A DNA stretch of 64,000 nt from Mycobacterium sp. 050128 (GCF_036409155.1 NZ_JAZGLW010000003.1:248001-312000), one strand, 5' to 3'. Positions 22,610 through 34,193 are shown, counted from the first letter of the stretch. The notes: generated by a model from the sequence alone, not told the origin. Numbers and translations are program-made.

Positions 22610-23665
22610 GTGACACCCGGCGGGCAGTTCCGTTCGCAGCGTTTGTCGCATCGCATATTTCGACCGCTGGCGCTGGCCGGAACGCTGGGAGTGCTGGCGG
22701 TCACCCTTAGTGGTTGCAGCTGGCAGACGGTGTTTGCCCTGGGCTGGCCCGAGGGCATCACGCCGCAGGCCCACCTCAACCGGGAGCTGTGGATCGGCGC
22801 GGTGATCGCTTCGCTCGTCGTCGGGGTCATCGTGTGGGGTCTGATCTTCTGGTCGGCGGCGTTCCACCGGAAGAAGGCCACCGACACCGAACTGCCGCGG
22901 CAGTTCGGCTACAACATGCCGCTGGAGCTGGTGCTCACGGTGACGCCGTTCCTGATCATCTCGGTGCTCTTCTACTTCACCGTCGTGGTGCAGGAGAAGA
23001 TGCTGCACCTGGACAAGAACCCCGAGGTTGTGATCGACGTCACGGCCTTCCAGTGGAACTGGAAGTTCGGTTATCAGAGCGTCAATTTCAAGGACGGCAC
23101 GCTGACCTACGACGGCGCCGACGAGGCCCGCAAGAAGGCGATGGTCTCCAAGCCCGAGGGCAAGGACGAGCGCGGCGAAGAGCGCGTCGGCCCGGTCCGC
23201 GGCATCAACACCGAAGACCGGTCCTACCTGAACTTCGACAAGATCGAGACGCTGGGAACGCCCACCGAGATTCCGGTATTGGTGCTACCGGCCGGCAAAC
23301 GCATCGAATTCGTGTTGAATTCAGCCGATGTCATCCACGCTTTCTGGGTGCCGGAATTCCTCTTCAAGCGCGACGTGATGGCCTACCCCAAGCAGAACAA
23401 CTCGGTCAACGTGTTCCAGGTCGAAGAGATCCAAAAGACCGGGGCATTCGTCGGCCACTGTGCGGAGATGTGCGGCACGTATCACTCGATGATGAACTTC
23501 GAGGTCCGTGTCGTTGAGCCCAACGACTTCAAGGCTTATTTGCAGCAACGCAGCGAGGGAAAGACGAACGCTCAAGCGCTGCAAGCGATCGCGCAGTCTC
23601 CGCTGGCGGTGACCACTCATCCGTTCGACACTCGCCGCGGCGAACAGACCCAACCAGTCGGTTAG
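22610..23665 (+). CDS. ctaC: Cytochrome c oxidase subunit II CtaC (lipoprotein)
   Basis: 351 residues from GTG 22610, preceded by AGGAGG. A signal peptide ends in the lipobox LSGC with Cys36, then two transmembrane helices (~63-85 and ~107-127). The periplasmic cupredoxin domain carries the CuA ligands: His in HAFWVPEF and Cys-x3-Cys-x3-His-x2-Met in [12 protein letters not shown]. It accepts electrons from QcrC in the bcc-aa3 supercomplex. ctaF follows after 8 bp. Confidence 0.97.
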   Translation: MTPGGQFRSQRLSHRIFRPLALAGTLGVLAVTLSGCSWQTVFALGWPEGITPQAHLNRELWIGAVIASLVVGVIVWGLIFWSAAFHRKKATDTELPRQFGYNMPLELVLTVTPFLIISVLFYFTVVVQEKMLHLDKNPEVVIDVTAFQWNWKFGYQSVNFKDGTLTYDGADEARKKAMVSKPEGKDERGEERVGPVRGINTEDRSYLNFDKIETLGTPTEIPVLVLPAGKRIEFVLNSADVIHAFWVPEFLFKRDVMAYPKQNNSVNVFQVEEIQKTGAFVGHCAEMCGTYHSMMNFEVRVVEPNDFKAYLQQRSEGKTNAQALQAIAQSPLAVTTHPFDTRRGEQTQPVG

Positions 23666-23673
23666 GACACCCC

Positions 23674-24093
23674 ATGCATATCGAAGCGAGGCTGTTCGAA
23701 TTCGTCGCCGCGTTCTTCGTCTTCTGCGCGGTGCTCTACGGGGTACTGACCGCGCTGTACGCCACCGGTGGCGAGGAGTGGGCGGGTACCACCGCGCTGG
23801 CGCTGACGGGCGGTTTGGCGTTGATCACGGCCACCTTCTTCCGGTTCGTGGCCCGTCGCCTCGACACCCGGCCCGAGGACTACGAGGGCGCTGAAATCAG
23901 CGACGGTGCAGGCGAATTGGGGTTCTTCGCCCCGCACAGCTGGTGGCCGCTGATGCTCGCATTGTCGGGCTCGGTCGCCGCGGTCGGTATCGCGCTGTGG
24001 CTGCCGTGGCTGATCGTCGCCGGTGTGGTGTTCATCCTTGCTTCGGCCGCCGGATTGGTCTTCGAGTACTACGTGGGCCCCGAGAAGCACTGA
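23674..24093 (+). CDS. ctaF: Cytochrome c oxidase subunit IV CtaF
   Basis: 139-residue actinobacterial subunit IV with four predicted transmembrane helices: about 8-30, 39-59, 91-110 and 114-133. Starts with ATG 8 bp after ctaC, in one operon. [20 protein letters not shown] is the conserved loop between helices 2 and 3. Needed for assembly of the aa3 oxidase. Confidence 0.95.
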   Translation: MHIEARLFEFVAAFFVFCAVLYGVLTALYATGGEEWAGTTALALTGGLALITATFFRFVARRLDTRPEDYEGAEISDGAGELGFFAPHSWWPLMLALSGSVAAVGIALWLPWLIVAGVVFILASAAGLVFEYYVGPEKH

Positions 24094-24276
24094 TTTGCGT
24101 CTCAAAGGTAACAATCTGGGCATCAGTTGAGCCGTCGCCCGTTTGCCAAGACTTCTTTGCGCTACCCGGTTCGGTAGGGTTTTGCGCAAGCACATGAGAA
24201 TCTCCCGAGCGCGTGCGACACGAGGTACCCCTGAAGCCGCGTGCGCAGGTGACGCAGTTGGACAGGGCAGGCAGAC

Positions 24277-25236
24277 ATGAGCGGGCCGAAACCCCCGGGA
24301 TGGGAACCCGACGAATCCGATTCGGCCAGTGAGCTCACCCACGAACCGAATTCCGACGGCGAGCCCGACGACGAATTAGACGAGCGCGACGAATTGCCTG
24401 GCCGTCACGAACTCGAGCCCTTCAGCGACAGCGGCGCAATACCGGCGGCGGGGCAGACCGGCCAGACGGACGCATATTCGCGTGCCTACTCCGCACCGGA
24501 GTCCGAGCATTTCATCAGCGGCCCGTATGTGCCGGCCGATCTGGGGCTGTACGACTACGAGGATTACGACGACGCAGCCGACGAGGATGACGAAGCCGGC
24601 GCCCCGCGCTGGCCGTGGGTGGTCGGCGTCGCCGCCATCGTGGCCGCGATCGCGCTCGTGATTTCGGTGTCGCTACTGTTTGCGCGCACCGACACCAGCC
24701 AACTCGCCAATCCGGGCACCACCGCGTCCTCCACCCCGCCGGTGCAGGACGAGATCACCACGACCAAGCCGCCGCCGCCGACCACCACCGAAGCGCCGCC
24801 GCCACCGCCCCCGACAGCTACGGAGACCCAGACCGTGACGGTGACCCCACCGCCCCCGCCTCCTCCGCCGCCGCCACCCGCGCCGTCCACCGCACCGCCG
24901 CCGGCCACGACGTCGGCCACCGCGGCCCCGCCTCCGGCGCCACCGCCATCGACGACGCCGGCCGGTCCACGGCAGGTCACCTATTCGGTGACCGGGACCA
25001 AGGCACCGGGTGACATCATCTCGGTGACCTACGTCGACGCCTCCGGCCGCTCACGCACCCAGCACAACGTCTACATCCCGTGGTCGATGACGGTCACACC
25101 GATCTCGCAATCCGACGTCGGCTCCGTGCAGGCGTCCAGCCTCTTCCGGGTTAGCCGGCTCAATTGCTCGATCACCACCAGTGACGGAACGGTGCTGTCG
25201 TCGAACAATGCTGACCAACCCCAGACGAGCTGCTGA
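24277..25236 (+). CDS. mmpS3: MmpS3-like membrane protein with proline-rich stalk
   Basis: 319 residues. Acidic cytoplasmic N terminus (~1-108), one transmembrane helix (~112-133), a long Pro/Thr stalk with an uninterrupted proline run, then the C-terminal MmpS beta domain (~230-319: [21 protein letters not shown] ... [11 protein letters not shown]) with two cysteines. MmpS proteins usually pair with MmpL transporters, but MmpS3 has no neighbouring mmpL. It has been reported as an essential envelope/elongation protein in mycobacteria. Its stop overlaps the start of the next gene (TGATG). Confidence 0.93.
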   Translation: MSGPKPPGWEPDESDSASELTHEPNSDGEPDDELDERDELPGRHELEPFSDSGAIPAAGQTGQTDAYSRAYSAPESEHFISGPYVPADLGLYDYEDYDDAADEDDEAGAPRWPWVVGVAAIVAAIALVISVSLLFARTDTSQLANPGTTASSTPPVQDEITTTKPPPPTTTEAPPPPPPTATETQTVTVTPPPPPPPPPPPAPSTAPPPATTSATAAPPPAPPPSTTPAGPRQVTYSVTGTKAPGDIISVTYVDASGRSRTQHNVYIPWSMTVTPISQSDVGSVQASSLFRVSRLNCSITTSDGTVLSSNNADQPQTSC

Positions 25237-25868
25237 TGGTCAGCAGATACTCCGCGTATCGACGCGGATCCGACACCGTTCCGCCGGATGTCATCGATCG
25301 ACTCTTGCTGGGGTCGTGCGCCGCGATCTGGCTGCTGTTGCTGGGTGTCAGCGTGGCCGCCGCGGTCGCGCTGGCCGACCTCGGCGGTGGCCTGCACAGC
25401 GCGGCCCGCAATCCGCACAGCACGCCCTGGGTGTTGTACACCGTCATCATCGTGTCCGCGTTGATCATCGCCGGGGCCATCCCGGTGCTGCTGCGGGCCC
25501 GCCGGATGACCAAGGCCGAACCGCCGATCGTTCGGTCGACGGCACTGCAGGGACGGCCGCCGAGCCGGCCGGCCGGCACGCGCACCGTGGTGGAACGGGT
25601 GCGCCCGCAGCGCACACCGATCGCCGGCGCGAACGGGGAGTGGTCCGGGGAGGCCGTGGACCGGATCTGGTTGCGCGGCACCGTCGTGCTGACCGGCACG
25701 ATGGGCATCGCACTCATTGCCGTCGCCGCGGCGACGTACTCGATGGCCGTCGGGCAGGACGGCCCGTCCTGGGTCGGCTACGGGGTGGCCGCGGCCTTCA
25801 CCGCGGCGATGCCCGCAGTCGAATGGCTCTATGTTCGGCAGCTACGCCGCGAAGTCGCGGCAACCTAG
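25236..25868 (+). CDS. Four-helix membrane protein (Rv2197c-like, DUF2561)
   Basis: 210 residues with four hydrophobic segments: about 24-49, 66-88, 148-170 and 176-195, and a basic cytoplasmic loop between helices 2 and 3. ATG 25236 shares one base with the mmpS3 stop, so the two are translationally coupled and probably work together. Function unknown. Confidence 0.88.
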   Translation: MVSRYSAYRRGSDTVPPDVIDRLLLGSCAAIWLLLLGVSVAAAVALADLGGGLHSAARNPHSTPWVLYTVIIVSALIIAGAIPVLLRARRMTKAEPPIVRSTALQGRPPSRPAGTRTVVERVRPQRTPIAGANGEWSGEAVDRIWLRGTVVLTGTMGIALIAVAAATYSMAVGQDGPSWVGYGVAAAFTAAMPAVEWLYVRQLRREVAAT

Positions 25869-25878
25869 TCGTCGGGTG

Positions 25879-26112
25879 TCACGAAGCTTTGGCGTACCGG
25901 CGGACCAACTCGCCGTCCCGGAACGTGCTGGTGTGCTGCAGGCCCCCGTCGTCCCGGCAGAAAAACGTCCACTGCCGCGGACCGGTGTGCGGTGAGCCGA
26001 TCATCTTGACCGTGTAGCGCTGACCGGTGGGGCGAATCGTCCCGATGACGTCACCCACTCGAATCTGCGACGGATGAATCTCGGGTGCGTCGTTCCAGTC
26101 TTGAATTGCCAT
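25879..26112 (-). CDS. Small hypothetical protein, 77 residues
   Basis: Hydrophilic, with GDVIGTIRPTGQRYTVKMIG resembling a small SH3-like beta barrel. One cysteine (FFCRDD). No family recognised. ATG 26112 is chosen with GGGGATGG upstream; an in-frame GTG/ATG at 26145 would add 11 residues. It is convergent with the Rv2197c-like gene (10-bp gap). I do not recall an H37Rv counterpart here. Confidence 0.6.
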   Translation of the reverse strand: MAIQDWNDAPEIHPSQIRVGDVIGTIRPTGQRYTVKMIGSPHTGPRQWTFFCRDDGGLQHTSTFRDGELVRRYAKAS

Positions 26113-26287
26113 AAGACAGCCATCCCCACTTTCGGGCCGCGTCACGCAGTCATATTCGGGAATCGCCTACCTGTGGCGTAGCGTCAAGCGTGAGTTGGCC
26201 TCGTTGTCAGCGGTGGTACAACCGCATCGGCGCCCCGCTCCGCCGCCCCCGACTTTGAGGGCGATGTCGACGGTGAAGGGATCGCCC

Positions 26288-26332
26288 ATGAAGTGTATGA
26301 CACTCAGCAGCGCAAGCCGACATCCGCGATGA
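26288..26332 (+). CDS. Possible 14-codon leader peptide before DUF5994 gene
   Basis: ATG 26288 with GAAGGG 7 bases upstream opens a 14-codon frame whose TGA stop overlaps the next ATG at 26329 in ATGA. This would couple translation of the DUF5994 gene to the leader. It contains one Cys and a basic end. Coding status is an inference from the ribosome site and overlap alone. Confidence 0.35.
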   Translation: MKCMTLSSASRHPR

Positions 26333-26769
26333 GCCGTCCCCTCGCCACCCGAGGCCGAGCGAAACCCGTCCGGTTATCGGTGGCTCGTGAGCTCGGCCGC
26401 GTCATCGACGGCGCGTGGTGGCCGCGCGCTGACCGCATGAGCATTGAGTTGCCCGACCTGGTCGCCATGTTGACGCCGATGCTGGGCGACATCACGTCGA
26501 TCAACGTCAATTGGCAACCGCTGCAACGACCACCGGACTTCAATTGGCCGGGATGGGACCAGAAGCGCCACCACATCATCACCATCAGCGGCGGCGACCG
26601 TCAAGCCAACCTGCTGGTCATCCCGTATGGGACCTACAACGCGCTGGCGCTCATGGTGTTGCGCTGCGCAGCTGACCTCTCGGTTTGTCCCGCCGACCGG
26701 GAGAAGCCCGTCTTCGTGACCGCGGGATCGATCCTGCGCGCCGCCCAAGAGCAGCGCGCCGCCGACTGA
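26329..26769 (+). CDS. DUF5994 family protein
   Basis: 146 residues from ATG 26329. The family signature is present: RLSVARELGRVIDGAWWPRADRM followed by a stretch like LPDLVAMLTPMLGDI and INVNWQP. Function unknown; such genes are often in several copies in mycobacteria. An alternative GTG start at 26293 adds 12 residues without a ribosome site. Ends 15 bp before the stop of convergent qcrB. Confidence 0.82.
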   Translation: MSRPLATRGRAKPVRLSVARELGRVIDGAWWPRADRMSIELPDLVAMLTPMLGDITSINVNWQPLQRPPDFNWPGWDQKRHHIITISGGDRQANLLVIPYGTYNALALMVLRCAADLSVCPADREKPVFVTAGSILRAAQEQRAAD

Positions 26770-26784
26770 CGCTGGCCGCGGCGG

Positions 26785-28443
26785 CTAGTGTTCGCCGTTG
26801 GTGGAGCCGTTGGTGGAGCCGTTGGTTTCTTGGCGTTCCCGCAGCGCGGTCAGCGCGCGTTGCTCCGAGGCGTGGGCCGCCTCGCGCAACGCCGCATCCT
26901 CGGACACCGGGTCGGCGAACAAGAAGCTGCCGCTGCCCGGCGTACCGCCCGAGCCCAGCTTGTTCATCTTGTTGGGAATCGCCGCGCCCGCGTATTCCAG
27001 CGGAATCGGGTGGCCGTGGTCGTCGACCGGGCCGAGCGGCTGGTGCAGCTCGATGTAGGCACCGTGCGGCAGCCGCTTGATGATGCCGGTCTCGACGCCG
27101 TGCTCAAGTAGCGCCCGGTCGCTGCGCTGCAGCCCGATGCACCAGCGGTAGCTGATGAAGAAGACGAACGGCGGCAGGATCACCATGCCGATACGCCCGA
27201 TCCACGTCGTCGCGTTCAGCGAGATATGGAACGTGTAGGCGATGATGTCGTTCATCGCGCACAGCGTCAGGAGCATGTAGAAGGCGATCGCCATCGCGCC
27301 GATCGAGGTCCGCACCGGCACGTCGCGCGGCCGCTGCAGCAGGTTGTGGTGGGCCCTGTCGCCGCTGAACCGCTTCTCCAGGAACGGGTAGACGATCAAC
27401 AGGCCGAAAACGGCACCCATCAGCAGCGCGACCCAGACCACGGCCGGAATGGTGTGGTGCCAGAAGTAGAACTCCCACGGCGGCCAGATACGCGCCAGGC
27501 CTTCCGTCCACATCATGTAGAAGTCGGGCTGCGAGCCGGCCGACACCTGAGATGGCTTGTAGGGGCCCAGGTTCCAGATCGGGTTGATCTGCAGCAGGCC
27601 GCCCATCAGACCCAGCACACCGACGATGGCCGCGAAGAACGCGCCGGACTTGACCGCGAACACCGGCATGACGCGCACGCCGACGACGTTGTGCTCGGTG
27701 CGTCCGGGGCCGGGGAACTGGGTGTGCTTTTGGAACCACACCATGGCCAGGTGCAACCCGATCAGCGCCAGGATGATGCCCGGGATCAGCAGGATGTGCA
27801 GGGCGTACATCCGGGGGATCAGGATGGTGCCCGGGAAGTCACCGCCGAAAAGTGCCCAGTGCAGCCAGGTTCCGATCACCGGCATGCCCAGTGTGATCGA
27901 CGAGAGCGCGGCCCGCAGACCGATACCGGAGAGCAGGTCGTCGGGCAGTGAGTAGCCGAAGTAGCCCTCGAACATCGACAGGATCAGCAGCAGCGAGCCG
28001 ATCACCCAGTTGGCCTCGCGGGGCCGGCGGAACGCGCCGGTGAAGAAGATGCGCGCCAGGTGCACCATGATCGACGCCGAGAACATCAGCGCGGCCCAGT
28101 GGTGGATCTGGCGGACGAACAGGCCGCCGCGGACCTCGAAGGAGATGTCGAGGGCGGACTGGTAGGCCCGCGACATCTCGACGCCGCGCAGCGGCTGGTA
28201 CACGCCGTTGTAGGTGACGTCCACCATCGACGGGTCGAAGAACAGCGTCAGGTACACGCCGGTGATCAGCAGCACGAAGAAGCTGTACATCGCGATCTCA
28301 CCGAGCAGGAACGACCAGTGCGTCGGGAAGACCTTGTTGAGCTGCCGGCGGACCGCGGCCGACGGGTGATACCGGGTGTCGATGTCCTCGCCCTGGCGGG
28401 CCAGGACATCGCCGATCTTCGGGGGACTCAGTTTTGGACTCAT
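26785..28443 (-). CDS. qcrB: Cytochrome bc1 complex cytochrome b subunit QcrB
   Basis: 552 residues. Menaquinol-oxidising b subunit of the bcc-aa3 supercomplex, with haem-ligand His residues in [11 protein letters not shown] and in [17 protein letters not shown]. Thr313 (in [10 protein letters not shown]), the site whose T313A change confers telacebec (Q203) resistance in M. tuberculosis, is wild type. The C-terminal tail ends in [12 protein letters not shown], encoded by two and a half copies of a 12-bp tandem repeat at 26795-26826. ATG overlaps the qcrA stop (ATGA). Confidence 0.97.
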   Translation of the reverse strand: MSPKLSPPKIGDVLARQGEDIDTRYHPSAAVRRQLNKVFPTHWSFLLGEIAMYSFFVLLITGVYLTLFFDPSMVDVTYNGVYQPLRGVEMSRAYQSALDISFEVRGGLFVRQIHHWAALMFSASIMVHLARIFFTGAFRRPREANWVIGSLLLILSMFEGYFGYSLPDDLLSGIGLRAALSSITLGMPVIGTWLHWALFGGDFPGTILIPRMYALHILLIPGIILALIGLHLAMVWFQKHTQFPGPGRTEHNVVGVRVMPVFAVKSGAFFAAIVGVLGLMGGLLQINPIWNLGPYKPSQVSAGSQPDFYMMWTEGLARIWPPWEFYFWHHTIPAVVWVALLMGAVFGLLIVYPFLEKRFSGDRAHHNLLQRPRDVPVRTSIGAMAIAFYMLLTLCAMNDIIAYTFHISLNATTWIGRIGMVILPPFVFFISYRWCIGLQRSDRALLEHGVETGIIKRLPHGAYIELHQPLGPVDDHGHPIPLEYAGAAIPNKMNKLGSGGTPGSGSFLFADPVSEDAALREAAHASEQRALTALRERQETNGSTNGSTNGEH

Positions 28444-29618
28444 GTCGTCGTCCTCTCCCAGAATGCAGGACCGACGGGCTCGATGAAGTCACCGTTGGCA
28501 ACCAGATACCCGTTGGAGTCGATGGTGATCGGCAGTTGCGCCAACGCGCGGGCCGCCGGGCCGAAGATCGGCTTGGCGAAATGCAAAGCGTCGAACTGCG
28601 ATTGGTGGCAGGGGCACAGGATTCGGTAGGACTGCTGCTCGTACAGCGACGACGGGCAGCCCAGGTGCGAGCAGACCTTGGTGAACGCGAAGAACTCGCC
28701 GAAGTTGAAGCTTTCCTGGTTCTGACGCTTGACCACCCGCGGCATGTCGGTGGGCCGGATCCGGATGAGCATCACGGGATTACGGACACCCATCTTGATG
28801 CCGATCAGCTTTTCGTGCGATTCCACCGTGGTGCCGTCGCCGTCGGACTCGCGCCACGGGAACACGGTCTCCATGCCGCCGGCGGCCATGTCCTCGGGAC
28901 GCATCTTGACGAACGGAGCACCGTCGGTGGCGCCGGTGGCACGCGCCAGGAAGATCGTCTCGCCGTGGTAGCGCGGGGTCCAGCCCGACGTCCACAGCAC
29001 CGCTTTCATGCCGTCGGCGGTGGGCACGACCGGCTTCCACGGGTTCTTGATCAGACCGCCGGCAAACGCCACCAGGGTGCCAAGGCCGAACGCGCCCATG
29101 CCCAGGCCGAACGACGCTCCGATCAGCTTGCGGCGCCCGATCGTCGACGTCTCGTAGGCATCGGTCAGGTTCGCGACGACCGTCTTGCGGTCGATGTCGC
29201 GCGAGGCGCCGTCATGGCGGTCCTGGATCGAAATCTCTTCCGGGATAAAGCGTTTCTGGTACAGAATCGCGCCGATGGCGATCGACAGGACCGACATGCC
29301 GAAGGTGAAGCCGTACAGCGGCGTGGCCAGCGAGTAGAGGAAGTTGCCGGCCTGCCCGTCCGACTTGTACTCCCACGGCCAGAACAAGAAGATCAGCAGC
29401 AGGGCCAACCCGAACCCGCCGCCCAGCAAAAGCCACAGGGCCACGCCGCGCTCGGCACGTTTCTCGGCCTTGGTGCCCTCGACCGGCCAGCGCGGTTCCT
29501 TGAAGACGGTCTCGACGCCGTCGATCTTGCCGCCCAGCTCGAGCAGTTCCTGGTTGGACATCGAGGCCAGTGCGGCCTGGTCCGGCTCTTTACCGACGCC
29601 GGTGCTTTCCGAGCTCAT
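28440..29618 (-). CDS. qcrA: Rieske iron-sulfur protein QcrA
   Basis: 392 residues, three transmembrane helices (~57-80, ~98-120 and ~176-198), then the Rieske domain with CSHLGC and CPCHQSQFD binding the 2Fe-2S cluster. The actinobacterial insert [16 protein letters not shown] region is present. The ATG at 29618 overlaps the qcrC stop, and its stop overlaps the qcrB start; both are 4-base ATGA junctions. A longer start 57 bases upstream is not supported. Confidence 0.96.
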   Translation of the reverse strand: MSSESTGVGKEPDQAALASMSNQELLELGGKIDGVETVFKEPRWPVEGTKAEKRAERGVALWLLLGGGFGLALLLIFLFWPWEYKSDGQAGNFLYSLATPLYGFTFGMSVLSIAIGAILYQKRFIPEEISIQDRHDGASRDIDRKTVVANLTDAYETSTIGRRKLIGASFGLGMGAFGLGTLVAFAGGLIKNPWKPVVPTADGMKAVLWTSGWTPRYHGETIFLARATGATDGAPFVKMRPEDMAAGGMETVFPWRESDGDGTTVESHEKLIGIKMGVRNPVMLIRIRPTDMPRVVKRQNQESFNFGEFFAFTKVCSHLGCPSSLYEQQSYRILCPCHQSQFDALHFAKPIFGPAARALAQLPITIDSNGYLVANGDFIEPVGPAFWERTTT

Positions 29619-30505
29619 GCCCGTGCCCCAATCCACAATGCCAACGCGATGGCCGCGACCATCCCGATGATCCACGCCGCCATGCCCTCGGGTGCGGGTC
29701 CGAACCCGCCGAGGCCGTAGCCACCCGGCGACCGCTCCTCGGTGACGTTCTTGACGTAGCCGATGATGTCCTTCTTGGCCTCGAAGGAAAGCTGGCGGTC
29801 GTCGAACTTCGGCATGTTCTGCGGGCCGGTCAGCATCGCGGTCAGGATCTGCTGCTCGTTGGCCTCACCCAGGTCGGGCGCGAACTTGCCCGACGACAGC
29901 GCGCCGCCCTTACCGGTGAAGTTGTGGCACGAGGCGCAGTTGAGGCGGAACAGATCGCCACCGCGGCCCAGGTCGTCGCCGCGCAACGAGCGCATCGCGA
30001 TGCTGCCGTCGGGGTTGCGCACCACAGTAGGGCCGCCACCGTTGGCCTGGACGTAGGCCCCGATCGCGTCGATCTGGGCCTCGTCGAAGATCGGCGCTTT
30101 ACGCGGGGCCTGGGCCTCGCCGCGCATGGCCGGCATGCGGCCGCTGGACACCTGGAAGTACACCGCCGCTTCGCCGACGCCGATCAGGCTGGGTCCGTGG
30201 TCCGGCACGCCCTGCAGGTTGGCGCCGTGGCAGGACACACAGGACGTGTCGAACAGCTGCTTGCCGTTGCGCAGCAGCGCCGAGTTCGATTCGTCGGCGA
30301 CCGCGACCTGGGGGGTGGGGGTCAGCACCGCAGCCAGCCCGCCGGAGATGGTCAGCGCGATCATCAGCAGCAGCCCGCCGGACAGCCGACGGCGAAGGCG
30401 CCGCCTGCTCTGCTCTTGCAGCGCTTTTTTGCGAGGCTGACTCTGCGGCTTACGGCCGCGGGATCGGGTGAATCCCAGTTTCTTCAACCGAGCACTCCTG
30501 TTCAT
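29615..30505 (-). CDS. qcrC: Dihaem cytochrome c QcrC
   Basis: 296 residues. A basic N terminus, a signal-anchor helix (~43-62), two cytochrome c domains with haem motifs Cys89-x2-Cys92-His93 and Cys190-x2-Cys193-His194, and a C-terminal transmembrane helix (~275-293). Passes electrons from the Rieske protein to CtaC without a soluble cytochrome c. Lies 22 bp downstream of ctaE. Confidence 0.96.
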   Translation of the reverse strand: MNRSARLKKLGFTRSRGRKPQSQPRKKALQEQSRRRLRRRLSGGLLLMIALTISGGLAAVLTPTPQVAVADESNSALLRNGKQLFDTSCVSCHGANLQGVPDHGPSLIGVGEAAVYFQVSSGRMPAMRGEAQAPRKAPIFDEAQIDAIGAYVQANGGGPTVVRNPDGSIAMRSLRGDDLGRGGDLFRLNCASCHNFTGKGGALSSGKFAPDLGEANEQQILTAMLTGPQNMPKFDDRQLSFEAKKDIIGYVKNVTEERSPGGYGLGGFGPAPEGMAAWIIGMVAAIALALWIGARA

Positions 30506-30527
30506 TCCTCTTTGAAAGCGCCGGCCT

Positions 30528-31139
30528 TCAGCGGATGAAATAGATCACGGTGAACAGCGCGATCCACACGATGTCGACGAAATGCCAGTAGTAGGAGACG
30601 ACGATGCTGGCCGTCGCCTGCGCGGGGGTGAACTTAGTCATCCCGGTTCGGGCCAGCAGGAATATGAAGGCGATGAGCCCGCCGGTCACGTGCAGGCCGT
30701 GGAAGCCGGTGGCCAGATAGAACACGCTGCCGTAGGCGCTGCCGTGGATGGTCGTCCCGTGGGTGGCCAGGTGGAAGTACTCGTAGGCCTGCCCGAGGAC
30801 GAAGAACAGTCCCATCAGGAAGGTGACCACGTACCACCGGCGCAGGCCGAAGACGTCGCCGCGCTCGGCGGCGAACACGCCCATCTGGCAGGTGAACGAC
30901 GACGCGATCAAGACCAAAGTCACCGGCACGGCTTGGTACAGATTCAGCTCGGTGGGCGGCGGCGGCCAGTTCCCGCCGGCCTGCGCCCGCGCCGTGAAAT
31001 AGAACGCGAACAGGCCGGCAAAGAACATCAGCTCGCTGGACAGCCACACGATGGTGCCGACACTGACCATGTTGGGCCGATTCAGCGAATGAACCCGCGA
31101 CGTGATCGCGGTCCCCGAGGTCCCTACAGCACTCGTCAC
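30528..31139 (-). CDS. ctaE: Cytochrome c oxidase subunit III CtaE
   Basis: 203 residues with five transmembrane helices; QAYEYFHL and [10 protein letters not shown] are the subunit III signatures. GTG 31139 start. First gene of ctaE-qcrC-qcrA-qcrB. The 138 bp between it and the divergent trpD gene hold both promoters. Confidence 0.96.
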   Translation of the reverse strand: MTSAVGTSGTAITSRVHSLNRPNMVSVGTIVWLSSELMFFAGLFAFYFTARAQAGGNWPPPPTELNLYQAVPVTLVLIASSFTCQMGVFAAERGDVFGLRRWYVVTFLMGLFFVLGQAYEYFHLATHGTTIHGSAYGSVFYLATGFHGLHVTGGLIAFIFLLARTGMTKFTPAQATASIVVSYYWHFVDIVWIALFTVIYFIR

Positions 31140-31277
31140 ATCCGCAAGTATGACGCTTTGTAGTTGTTGAACTCTACCCGGGGCGGAAATTCGCCTCCGC
31201 GCGTCGCTTTTGTGGAACTTTTCCGGGACTGGAAACGACGGTTAGGTGTCGGTTGGTCCACGTGGGACCATCGGCGC

Positions 31278-32381
31278 GTGGCTCTCTCACCTGAGGCTCC
31301 CTCGCCCCGCGCGTTTTCCGCGTCGGCTCCCGGGGCCACACCGACCTGGCCGCAGCTGCTGGGCCGGTTGACCGACGGGCAGAACCTGGCCCGCGGTCAG
31401 GCCGCGTGGGCGATGGACCAGATCATGACCGGCAATGCGCGCCCGGCCCAGATCGCCGCCTTCGCGGTCGCGATGAAGATGAAGGTGCCCACCGCCGCCG
31501 AAGTCAGCGAGCTGGCCGAGGTGATGCTCAGCCACGCGCGCCGCATCCCGGCCGAAGCGATCCGCGGCGACGCCGTCGACATCGTCGGTACCGGCGGTGA
31601 CGGCGTCAACACCGTCAACCTGTCCACGATGGCCGCGATCGTGGTCGCCGCCGCCGGGGTACCGGTGGTCAAACACGGCAACCGCGCGGCGTCGTCGCTG
31701 TCCGGTGGCGCCGACACGCTCGAGGCCCTCGGCGTGCGCATCGATCTGGGGCCCGATCAGGTTGCGCGCAGTCTCGCCGAGGTCGGGATCGGGTTCTGCT
31801 TCGCGCCCACGTTCCATCCGTCTTACCGGCACGCGTCGGCGGTGCGCCGCGAGATCGGGATACCGACGGTCTTCAATCTCCTTGGGCCGCTTACCAACCC
31901 GGCGTTGCCGCGGGCCGGGCTGATCGGCTGCGCGTTCGCCAACCTCGCCGAGGTGATGGCCGGGGTGTTCGCCGCGCGCCGCGCCAGCGTGCTGGTCGTG
32001 CACGGCGACGACGGCCTGGACGAACTGACCACGACCACCACCAGCACGATCTGGCGCGTGCAGGCGGGCACGGTGGACAAGTTGACGTTCGATCCCGCGG
32101 GATTCGGGTTCGCTCGCGCGGATCTCGACCAGCTGCTGGGCGGTGACGCGAACGCCAACGCCGAGGAGGTGCGCGCCGTGCTGGGCGGTGCCACTGGCGC
32201 GGTCCGCGACGCCGTCGTGCTCAACGCCGCGGGCGCGATCGTCGCGCATGCGGGCCTATCCAGCCGCGCCGAATGGTTGCCGGCGTGGGAGGACGGGCTG
32301 CAGCGGGCCGGCGCGGCCATCGACTCCGGGGCCGCCGAACAGCTGCTGGCGCGTTGGGTGCGGTTCAGCCAGCAGGCCTGA
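31278..32381 (+). CDS. trpD: Anthranilate phosphoribosyltransferase TrpD
   Basis: Second committed step of tryptophan synthesis. 367 residues from GTG 31278; the frame is open further upstream but without family homology. Motifs: [14 protein letters not shown] (PRPP pyrophosphate), KHGNRAASS, and [10 protein letters not shown]. Its 3' 126 bases overlap the end of the convergent exonuclease gene. Confidence 0.95.
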   Translation: MALSPEAPSPRAFSASAPGATPTWPQLLGRLTDGQNLARGQAAWAMDQIMTGNARPAQIAAFAVAMKMKVPTAAEVSELAEVMLSHARRIPAEAIRGDAVDIVGTGGDGVNTVNLSTMAAIVVAAAGVPVVKHGNRAASSLSGGADTLEALGVRIDLGPDQVARSLAEVGIGFCFAPTFHPSYRHASAVRREIGIPTVFNLLGPLTNPALPRAGLIGCAFANLAEVMAGVFAARRASVLVVHGDDGLDELTTTTTSTIWRVQAGTVDKLTFDPAGFGFARADLDQLLGGDANANAEEVRAVLGGATGAVRDAVVLNAAGAIVAHAGLSSRAEWLPAWEDGLQRAGAAIDSGAAEQLLARWVRFSQQA

Positions 32382-34193
32382 GTCCGGCCCTCGCGCCGCT
32401 TGTTCGCCCGCCAGCCGCGCCGAGCGCGCCGCCGCGGCCCACCCCGCCCAGGCGCCGGCCGAGTGCAGCGGCGAGGCCCAGCCGATGTCGCCGGCGACCC
32501 GCACGACGCGCACTCCCGGGGTGACCAGCCAGCGCGCGATCAGCGCCGTCTCCTCGACCAGCGCACCGCCCAGCGGGGCCGCAGCCGTCAGAATCGCTTG
32601 TGCCCCAGCCACAATGGCGTCGATCACCGGCATCGGTGGCACGCCGCGGCGGGCGGTGCCGGCCGCGGCGAGCTGGCCGTAGCGGATGACGGCGAGGTGA
32701 TAGCCCCCACTGCCGTCCGGGGCGGCGGCGATCAGCTCGGGCAGCGCGGCCAGCGCCCGCAACCGCTGGCCCCGCCACAGCACCTCGACGGCGGTGGCCG
32801 TGCGGTCGCGCAGTCGCGCCGCGCTCTCGAAATGGCGATGCTCGGCCAGCGCGCCGACCTGGTCGACGGCCGCCCCGAAGGCGCAGTTGTCCGCGCCGTC
32901 GATCAGGGCCGCGGCGCGCTGCGTGGCCGCGGCGTACTGCGTGGCGCTCAGGTCGCGCGCGGCCGGACAGGGCGACACTTCGACCTCGGGGCAGGCCGGT
33001 CCGTGGCGAGCCGAACGGCCGAGTCGCGTTGTGCAGGTGCGGATTCCGGTGAACCGCGCCAGCAGCAGCGCGGTGTCGGCGGCGTCGGTGCGGGACCGAA
33101 ACGGCCCGATGGCGCGATCGTGTCGCGGGGCCCGCACCACCGACAGCCGCGGGAACGCCTCGTCGCTCAGGGCCACCCACCACCACCGCTGCGGGAACCG
33201 CGAGCGGCGGTTGTACGGCGGCGCGTGTGCGGCCAGCATCCGCAGCTCCCGAACCCCGGCCTCCAGGGCGTGTGCGCACTCGACGTGGTCGACGGAGCCG
33301 GCCAGCGTCACCATCTCCTTGATCCGGCCGCGGGGGTCGGCACCGGTGAAGTACTGGCCGACCCGGCGGCGCAGGTCGACGGCGGTGCCGACGTAGAGCA
33401 CCTCGCCCGACGGGCCGCGGAACAGGTACACCCCGGGCCGGTGCGGCAGGTGATCGGCGAGCACGCGCTTGCGGCGCTGGGTCGGTGTCACGTCGGGCAG
33501 ATACGCGCGCAGGTCGGCGTAGGTGTGCACGCCCTGGTTGCCGACCCGCTCGATCAGCGCGTGCAGCACGTCGACGGTGGCGCGGGCGTCGTCCAGCGCC
33601 CGGTGGGTGGGCTGGGTGGCCCCCCCGACCCGGTGGGCGAACAGCCGCGCCAGGGCGGCCAGTCGCACGCTGGGCGCCTCCTCGCGACTCAGCACGCGGC
33701 GCGCCAGCCGCACCGTGCACAGCACTTGCGGTCGGGGCCAACGGATTTCGCAGTGTTCGGCGGCTGCCCGCAGAAACCCGACGTCGAACCCCGCGTTGTG
33801 GGCGACCAGCACCGCCGCCTGGTCCAAGCCGGCGAACTCCAAAAACATCGGCAGCACGGCGTCGATGGTCGGGGCATCGCACACCATCGCCGTCGTGATG
33901 CCGGTGAGCGCGACGATCTGGGGCGGGATGCTGCGCTGCGGGTCCACCAGGGTGCCGAACTCGCCGAGCACGACGCCGCCGCGGACCTTGACCGCCCCGA
34001 TCTCGGTGATGGCGTCGGCAGCCGCCCCGTCTTTTGGGCGGCTGCGTCCGCCAGTCGTCTCCAGGTCGACGACGACGAAGGTGGTCTCGCGCAACGGGGT
34101 GTCGTCGGAAGGCGTCCAGCCCGGGTCCCCGCGCGATTTCCGGTCTGTTTCCAAGTCGGCAAAACTCAGTTGAGTCCCACCAGTCACACCCAT
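32256..34193 (-). CDS. DEDD exonuclease fused to GIY-YIG (UvrC-like) nuclease (Rv2191-like)
   Basis: 645 residues. N-terminal DnaQ-type 3'-5' exonuclease (~30-205) with [19 protein letters not shown] and [11 protein letters not shown] supplying the DEDDh residues. Then a GIY-YIG domain (~250-340: [19 protein letters not shown] ... RRRVGQYF) like UvrC/Cho. The C-terminal part resembles the UvrC middle region but has no RNase H nuclease. Likely in DNA repair or processing. ATG 34193 chosen, no ribosome site; ATG 34211 possible. The last 42 codons overlap trpD and may be poorly conserved. Confidence 0.88.
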   Translation of the reverse strand: MGVTGGTQLSFADLETDRKSRGDPGWTPSDDTPLRETTFVVVDLETTGGRSRPKDGAAADAITEIGAVKVRGGVVLGEFGTLVDPQRSIPPQIVALTGITTAMVCDAPTIDAVLPMFLEFAGLDQAAVLVAHNAGFDVGFLRAAAEHCEIRWPRPQVLCTVRLARRVLSREEAPSVRLAALARLFAHRVGGATQPTHRALDDARATVDVLHALIERVGNQGVHTYADLRAYLPDVTPTQRRKRVLADHLPHRPGVYLFRGPSGEVLYVGTAVDLRRRVGQYFTGADPRGRIKEMVTLAGSVDHVECAHALEAGVRELRMLAAHAPPYNRRSRFPQRWWWVALSDEAFPRLSVVRAPRHDRAIGPFRSRTDAADTALLLARFTGIRTCTTRLGRSARHGPACPEVEVSPCPAARDLSATQYAAATQRAAALIDGADNCAFGAAVDQVGALAEHRHFESAARLRDRTATAVEVLWRGQRLRALAALPELIAAAPDGSGGYHLAVIRYGQLAAAGTARRGVPPMPVIDAIVAGAQAILTAAAPLGGALVEETALIARWLVTPGVRVVRVAGDIGWASPLHSAGAWAGWAAAARSARLAGEQAARGPDSGLLAEPHPTRQQLFGGPGVDGRAGPLQPVLPRRQPFGAAG

